From contig KB445801.1 of NCBI GenBank assembly GCA_000320605.2, forward strand, positions 441,371-505,370: a DNA stretch of 64,000 nucleotides, in the 5' to 3' direction. The position numbers and the translations under genes were made by a program. The notes below the pieces were generated by a model. It was not told where the DNA came from. It saw only the letters and a program-made list of their open reading frames with translations, and made no database searches. Shown here piece by piece: positions 58,466 through 64,000 of the stretch; within the stretch, counting starts at the first letter, position 1, and every line of letters begins with the position of its first letter. Source of the stretch: Gelatoporia subvermispora B (Eukaryota > Basidiomycota > Agaricomycetes > Polyporales > Gelatoporiaceae).

Positions 58466-59713
58466 CTAAAAAAACACCCACCTAGGCCGTGAGTGATCCT
58501 GAAATACTAGCGTTACGTTACGCTCTAGGAGTGAGCCAAAGGCGTTGGACATCGTCCTCCTAATGAGAGGGCTCACTGGGTGCCCAGAACCTCCGCATAC
58601 GCAACCTACCGTGATACGTACTGCACGAAAAGTAGCGTCTTGGGTTCTCATCAGCAGGAGGGCGAGGTTCCCCAACCCGCAGGTTAAACCGGAGTGGGTT
58701 TCGTCATCCAAGTAAATGTCTAGAGCGCACGACAGAAGTATTTGCAGCTCTCCTACCACCGTCTCCGCTGTAAGTTGTGACAGCATGGAAACTACATCGA
58801 TGACAAGGTCGACAGTGACATATAACCGGAGAACCCGAACTGAAGGACAAGCTCTGAGTGCCAAGTGACAGGCTGGCTCATTAACATCTAGGATCCCGTC
58901 AGTAGAGAACTCATACGTCTGGTACAAATGCGACTGACCAAAATCTTCGGCAAACATGTCCTCAATCGCGATCGTCAGCTCCTCCAGCAGTGGAGAACCC
59001 CGGAGTGCGAGCAGCAGTGTCGGCAATGTGAGCAGTTCTTCTATGTTCCTGTACTCTACTTGCAGAGTGCGTAGCGCGCCGAGGGGGCGCAAAAAAAGGC
59101 AGCAGGTTACGGTGTAGACGTCACATTCCACTTTTAGTTTCTTCAATGGCAGCCTTGCCAGCGTATCCGCCAGCAACTTAGTATGTGGTTCGTCAAGAGC
59201 TGCGAGCGGTTCTTCTGCACCCTTCAAGTCAACGCATTCGATCCGAAGCTCTTCCATATTGGGGAAGCACTCGAGGAATCTAGCCATGACATCCATCTGG
59301 TTGAGCGTTTGCTCGGATAAGAAAGACATCTGCGCGACGGATGACACTGCGGCAATGTCGAATGTTGCTTCGTTTTCGTCATACGTATAGTCGCTAATGT
59401 CAAGCTCGACCTCTAGAGTTTCTAAATACGGGAGGCTGCGGGTAACCGAAATGAAGCAATCGATGTCCTTGTATTTGCGGAGCAGGACGCTCATGTGCCT
59501 AACGTATGGGCCGATGTATGGAAAAGCTTGAAGGGCCTTCTTCAACAAATGCAGCCTGCATCTGGCATTCATATACCAAAACTTGTGAAAGCGACACGAA
59601 GGTAACCATGTGCGACAAACGAGGCTGCAAGTTTCCAAAGAAGAGGTATCGTCATGAAGGAAATCGATGGTTCTATCCATGAGCTCTGAAGGGAGAACGA
59701 CATTCCGGGGCAT
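58466..59713 (-). CDS. F-box protein, paralogue 3
   Basis: A single long exon. I choose ATG 59713 (MPRNVVLPSELMDR), which aligns with the other paralogues; the frame is open further up to 59845. F-box: VLPSELMDRTIDFLHDD, ETCSLVCRTWLPSCRFHKFW. LRR-like: LPYLETLEVELD, FPNMEELRIECVD, ALRGSPLLEELTIAIED, CPSVRVLRLYVTVD. C-terminus: ITVGCVCGGSGHPVSPLIRR, then SLLERNVTLVFQDHSRPR. 415 aa. It has no intron at the position where paralogue 2 has one; instead it carries extra residues (QSHLYQTYEFSTDGILDVNE). Confidence 0.85.
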   Translation of the reverse strand: MPRNVVLPSELMDRTIDFLHDDTSSLETCSLVCRTWLPSCRFHKFWYMNARCRLHLLKKALQAFPYIGPYVRHMSVLLRKYKDIDCFISVTRSLPYLETLEVELDISDYTYDENEATFDIAAVSSVAQMSFLSEQTLNQMDVMARFLECFPNMEELRIECVDLKGAEEPLAALDEPHTKLLADTLARLPLKKLKVECDVYTVTCCLFLRPLGALRTLQVEYRNIEELLTLPTLLLALRGSPLLEELTIAIEDMFAEDFGQSHLYQTYEFSTDGILDVNEPACHLALRACPSVRVLRLYVTVDLVIDVVSMLSQLTAETVVGELQILLSCALDIYLDDETHSGLTCGLGNLALLLMRTQDATFRAVRITVGCVCGGSGHPVSPLIRRTMSNAFGSLLERNVTLVFQDHSRPRWVFF

Positions 59714-60899
59714 CTTGCGTCCTTCTGCGTTACTCCTTGTAGAGACATCAGTAGGATAAAATAGCCACAATTCTTGTGCACTCACAGGCTCGTGGGCTAT
59801 CCAAGCTAAAAGCGTTGGAGTTGAAATATTTGGCTTTCGTTGCAAGAGAGAGAGCTGACGTGGCCTTGACAGTGGGCGTCTGGGTCGCTAGCGTCTACCG
59901 CAGGCGCTTTACGTATCGTGCTTCCACTACATACGATCATTGCCCTCTTCCATGACGCTATAACGCAAGCTACAGCTGGAGCCAATAGGACATTCAAGAA
60001 ATCCAATCTATCCTCTATGGGTTCTTGCCGCGCGATGAGAGTAAACTGTGAAGGGTATCTACGCTTACGAAGTATCAAAGTGACGCCGCGATCTCAGCGG
60101 CTCAATTCAACGATCTAATACGTGCGTTGACCTGACCGTAGGCATATGTTGACCCTCTGAAAGCACCCTTGCTTCGAGTTTGGAGAGAAGCTTTGCACTT
60201 GAGAAAGGAACCGAAGGCGGCAGAAATGAGCTTTCTGCAGGTACGAGGCCGCTAGTGAAAGTTGATATCTGCTTATTCGCTGATTTTCCCGCTTTGGACA
60301 GTCAAAGCAGAAAAATCGGAAAACCCAGTTATCTGGGCTGTGAATCTCCCGCTATTTTCATTGCCAGAGTGATGCAAACTAGAGAAGCAGAAGCATCTAT
60401 TTGCTGAAGGGGTGCAAGCACTTCGCCGCCTCGGCCGTTGCGTGTAAGTTTCCAATAATTCCGGAAGCTACCTCAGCACCGTGTGAACCCACAATGACCA
60501 TGTTTACGTGACTTCCTGAAATAATAGAAAGAGCGCAAATAGAGCCTCAGGTTGCCTCATAGCCTGCGTGTCCTTGATGGCCAGCCAACTCACATTCTCT
60601 CGCGCCCAGTTTCGATCCGAAGCGATAAATCCATCCTCGGCAATTGTCGGTAAGGATTCGAGGGCTCCTCTGATTTGATAGTATGGCACATGTTCAGAGC
60701 ATTGTGTCTCCGTTGGGTTAATTGAGTAAATACTAAGCTCCTGCTTTATAGGCTTTGTAGGCTTTGGACGACTGAGAACCAAATATCCGAACATCCCACA
60801 CTCCGGATATCTTCACGCATCTACATCAAATTATACAAATACTATTACAACCGTACAATAGGACGGGGTATCTGCCGTCATGGGATACGTGCACATCAC
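59714..60899. other. Intergenic, no supported gene
   Basis: 1.2 kb. A 96-codon minus-strand frame (60794-60504) has no motif. Holds the F-box paralogue 3 promoter and the CsbD-like 3' flank. Confidence 0.45.
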
Positions 60900-61343
60900 T
60901 CACTCCGGCTTGTTGATAGTCTGCTGCGTCTCGCCCTTGTCTCTACGCACGTTACCTGTGGTAGCATGCATCAGCGTCGAGTCCTAGCGTACCTCTGTCT
61001 ACCAGACACACTCACCCTTTGTCTCCTGTTCGCGATCGCCCGAGATGGCACCGACTACGGCGTCCTTGCGGCCACCAACCCGGTCCTTGGTACCCTCTAC
61101 GTAGCCCTGCGCCTGCGCGGCGTTGTACTCGCCCTCGCCGGCCGCGTGCTCCTCCTTGCCGGACTGCTGCCACGACTGCGCACCGGTGAGGTTGCCAACG
61201 GTCTCGACGACGTTGCCCTTCAGGGAGTGATACTGGCCGGTGGTCTTGCTACGTGGTTGTGCGAACGTGGGTCAGTGCTGTGCGGCGAAGAGAGATCAGC
61301 TGTGGACACATACTTGGGGCCGTTCTCGTTGTTGTAAGACATG
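60900..61343 (-). CDS. CsbD-like stress protein
   Basis: A small hydrophilic protein of the CsbD family; a Ustilago relative, Hmp1, was described as a mismatched-base-pair and cruciform-DNA recognition protein. Three exons (61343-61314, 61244-61016, 60955-60900) give 104 aa. Exon 1 is [10 protein letters not shown]. Exon 2 reads [40 protein letters not shown] and [18 protein letters not shown]. Exon 3 gives [18 protein letters not shown] and a stop. Low complexity, Gly/Gln/Glu/Lys-rich, probably disordered until bound. The second acceptor was set by frame (AG after CGTAGCA). The opposite strand shows a 123-codon shadow frame. Confidence 0.85.
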
Positions 61344-61795
61344 GTGAATGTGATGAAAATGTGGTTGGATTATATGAGTGTGAGTGGTGGTTCGTGAAGT
61401 ACTTTGACTGCTTGATGCTGACGTCGAATTGCGATCCTACTTATATATATTCGACGGGCTCCAGGTCGTGAGATGACGTTATGTCATTATGCTGTGTCGC
61501 CAAACCATATGCGCCATCCTTGCCCCCACCAGTTCCACTTTGAGCGAGTAGGTGGTGCTGGCTATTTGGTCGGCAAGAAAGCCTCCATAATCCCCCACAG
61601 TGACCGCAAGCCAAGACCGACCCAGTGGTATGACGTCATTAGCCACAATTATGGGCGCCGACTTGTTCGAAACCGCCGAAACCATCGCTCAACATGCGAG
61701 ATATGGAGTGCCGTGTCTACAGTATTGTACAACATGATATGTAGACTCTTCATCTGCGAGCAACAAACTTCCCCAATTTTACCACGCTCATGAGA
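61344..61795. other. Upstream of CsbD-like gene, 3' flank of SMP gene
   Basis: 452 bp. Near the CsbD-like start there is a TATATATA-type run at about 61,441-61,450. No gene recognised. Confidence 0.45.
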
Positions 61796-63213
61796 CTATG
61801 CCAACAATACGTCTCCGACAATTTGCACTGAATCCTCCGTTTCTGTCCTCACAGTCTTCGGGACACCGGTCTGCATCTTCAACCTCTCCACACGCTGCAC
61901 CTGGGCCTGTATAACCTGTTCTCGGCTGCATCGCACGTCGACAAGTTAAACTCTGCTCACGTCAACAACGTAACACGCGACAGCGCAAGACTTACTCCTG
62001 TGCCTGCGCCTTCAGCGAGTCCGCCTCCGCTCTCGCTGCCCCCTCGATCCGTGCGACGTCGCCATTCATCACCGGGAAGCTGCCCCCGTCAGGGTGCGCC
62101 GCGGCCGCCTTGCGCGCCTCTGCAGCGAGAGAGCCGGGCGGCGCGCGATGTCCCAAGGCGTGCTCTTCGCATGAGATGACACGCTCTGCACCCGCTGCAT
62201 ATTGCGATCGTCAGTGACCGAGTACACTGGTCGAAGACGAGCCACCTACCCTTCCCAAGCGTGCTGACATTGACCTCCCCGACCATGTTTAACTCCCTGT
62301 CTGCCCTAAACGTAGGCCACTATGGTGTTAGTGACTAGCTGGAAGAACTGCGGTTGCGCTCCACGCACTTTATCTTCTCAGCGTCTCGGACGGCAATCTC
62401 CTTCAAGAGGTTCTCGCCCACCGTTGTACCATCCCCGTCAGGGTGGCGCGCGGCCGCTGCCTGCGCCTCAGCTGCAAGCGAACCAGGCGGTGGGCGAAAG
62501 CCCAGTGCGCGGTGTTCGTGCGACATGAGCATCCGTGCCTCCGCTATAGGTCAAAAAATTATCATCAGCGACACTGGTCGATATCCGAAGGATCCAGGCA
62601 GAACTTTGACTAACCTGCACCTATGGTGCTAAGGTTCACGCCATGCGCCGGTGGAGATGCAGAAGGCTTGCGTGGGGCATGCATATTTGTCTCGGACTCA
62701 GCACTGCCTTCACGTTCCGATCTGAGATGAAAAGCTCAGTATGGTATTCCAGAAATTGCGCTAGATCAAGCGGCCCACAGGATTCGTTGGGCGTCTTCAC
62801 GGGCGACTTGCTTCAGTGCCAAGGGATCTGGTGGGCTCACGTTCGGGCTGCCCTCCGGATGCTTAGCTGCAGCGGCCTGCGCCTCTGCGGCTATCGACCC
62901 GTGCGGGGGACGGAAACCCAGTACTTTGTGCTCTTCGGACATTATCTTGCGTGCCTCAGCTGTATACAGGGCGTCCCAGCGAGACACAGACGGGCAATAT
63001 CAGTACTTCTACAATCAATATATACAGTCGCGCGGTACCTTTCCCGATTGCATTGAGGTCAAGCCCAGAGACCTCGGCAATGGTAGAAGATGAACGGCCG
63101 TTTGCAGACGCAGGTGGGGACACAGCGGGAGCGTTGATAGACCTCAGGATGTCTCCCGTCACAAGAGGCACTTCAGAGGTGACAACGGTCATTGAAGAGG
63201 ATGCAGAAGACAT
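61796..63213 (-). CDS. SMP-domain (seed maturation protein-like) protein, three repeats
   Basis: A LEA-type protein family known from plant seeds and present in fungi; the role is probably stress or desiccation protection. Seven exons (63213-63039, 62959-62779, 62703-62621, 62543-62369, 62296-62250, 62194-61996, 61925-61796) keep one frame for 990 nt, 329 aa. Each SMP repeat is preceded by LDLNAIGK, VNLSTIG or VNVSTLGK and contains MSEEHKVLGFRPPHGSIAAE, MSHEHRALGFRPPPGSLAAE or SCEEHALGHRAPPGSLAAE, then an AQAAAAKHP-like helix. Each repeat is one exon (2, 4, 6) that begins in phase 1 and ends in phase 2. The last exon is a coil-like tail (REQVIQAQVQRVERLKMQTG). The N-terminus is Ser/Ala/Pro-rich. 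Confidence 0.85.
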
Positions 63214-64000
63214 CTCTGATGCAGTTAAGCTACTGTCGAAGGTTGAAAAGAGACTCGCGCGTCAGGGTATGCAAAGGTCGAGGGTTGCAGAGTTTGGCTT
63301 GGGGATTTCATGGTGGATCATGGTGCAGCATGGGCGCAGCGGGTGACGGTGGAACGGGTGGCGCATTGCATCATGCGCCTCCAGTTGCAACTCTGCCTCG
63401 CTCCGACACGCGTCTCGTCGCGCGCCCGAACACGACCACGTGATCTTTGTCTCACGCGTCTTTCGTGCGCGTAACTCCCCCTCAGCTCTGCTTCCATCTC
63501 GGAGTTCAATGCTGCCCATCTACCACGAGAGAATCAGTCTTGGGAGCTGCATAACTAGCACGTATGCCATTAGTTTTTGTTGTTAATGACTCAGAACACT
63601 TTGCTAGACCAGTGGCGATTCCGGATGTCTAAATATCGAACTCTGGTTCATGTTATGCTGTTGTCGCACCAGATCTGTTTCTGACGCGTTTTCAATCACA
63701 CATCTGAGTCCACCTACCTCTCCCATCTATCTCGCAGGCAGGCGTCGACTTTCAAAATGCCCTTCCAGACCTCGTATAACGTGTTGTCGCGCTCCGCATG
63801 TACTGCGCCTAGTCTTGGTTTCCTCGCCTCAACTGCCCGATTCGACAAGTCCTTCACCTTTTGTGGACACTGCCTGATATGGACAGTCATGCACGTCGCG
63901 CTTCATACTCCGCACGGCTTCTCTTCATCCGACATATATACCTGTTCGCGCATACCCCCTTCTCTTGTCCTTTCCCCCTATGTACTCACGCGCGCGTTAT
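63214..64000. other. Upstream of SMP gene to window end
   Basis: 787 bp with the SMP promoter. Pyrimidine-rich sequence at 63,900-64,000 may lead to a gene on the plus strand beyond the edge. No motif found in the short frames. Confidence 0.4.

Noticed and set aside
60966..61337. 123-codon hydrophobic plus-strand frame that looks like a membrane protein
   Set aside because: It is the antisense of the CsbD-like gene, whose spliced minus-strand reading is conserved.
63757..63999. Plus-strand ATG and open frame near the window end (MPFQTSYNVLSRS)
   Set aside because: Short, composition not coding-like, and the context is cut by the window edge.

Overview
The window is a nuclear chromosome segment of a filamentous fungus, most likely an Agaricomycete basidiomycete. 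Housekeeping genes are cut by many GT-AG introns of about 45-65 nt. The family content fits too: an HSPA12-type Hsp70, fast-evolving F-box/LRR proteins in paralogous copies, a CsbD-like stress protein and an SMP-domain protein. No CRISPR array, operon, rRNA or tRNA gene was seen. All calls come from reading translated, hand-spliced sequence; no search was run.

Layout. 1-1931 (+): 3' part of an ERCC6L2-like SNF2 ATPase. 2178-4206 (-): METTL14/Kar4-type m6A methyltransferase subunit with a Met/Gly-rich tail, head-to-head with NOC2 (4639-7316 +). 8146-8522 (-): CBP6/UQCC2-type complex III assembly factor. 9214-10351 (+): an unidentified gene recovered from five phase-compatible exons. 10686-13892 (+): HSPA12-type Hsp70. 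13893-16663: gene-poor, with a ~100-bp tandem repeat that alternates in a ~200-bp pattern. 16664-19251 (+): ALO1 with a 949-nt first intron. 19560-20464 (-): UBC7/UBE2G2-type E2. 21420-25769 (-): RNA polymerase III second-largest subunit. 26119-27125 (+): a second E2, UBE2G1 type. 27126-29982: no gene supported. 29983-30952 (+): SFT2. 31203-38197 (-): NUP192/NUP205, head-to-head with NAA30 (38421-39238 +). 40259-42774 (+): ER Hsp70 KAR2/BiP with a UPRE-like promoter site.

From 43 kb onward the window is more dynamic. It holds an F-box gene (43165-44349 -), a small coiled-coil gene with an in-frame TAG (45056-45543 -), an SLC49-like MFS transporter (47704-49925 +) followed by a decayed partial copy of itself, a perfect 39-bp hairpin, promoter-like tandem repeats, an orphan charged protein, an exact 486-bp repeat around an assembly gap, and three more F-box genes (54526-59713). 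It ends with two stress-type genes on the minus strand: CsbD-like (60900-61343) and a three-repeat SMP protein (61796-63213).

The genes are independently transcribed. Three head-to-head housekeeping pairs probably share promoters. ER protein quality control is represented by KAR2 and UBC7, but they are not clustered. The most notable points are one-exon-per-repeat evolution of the SMP gene, the Met/Gly tail of the METTL14 homologue, the two UBE2G-class E2 genes on either side of the Pol III subunit gene, and the repeat/pseudogene landscape at 49.9-54.5 kb.
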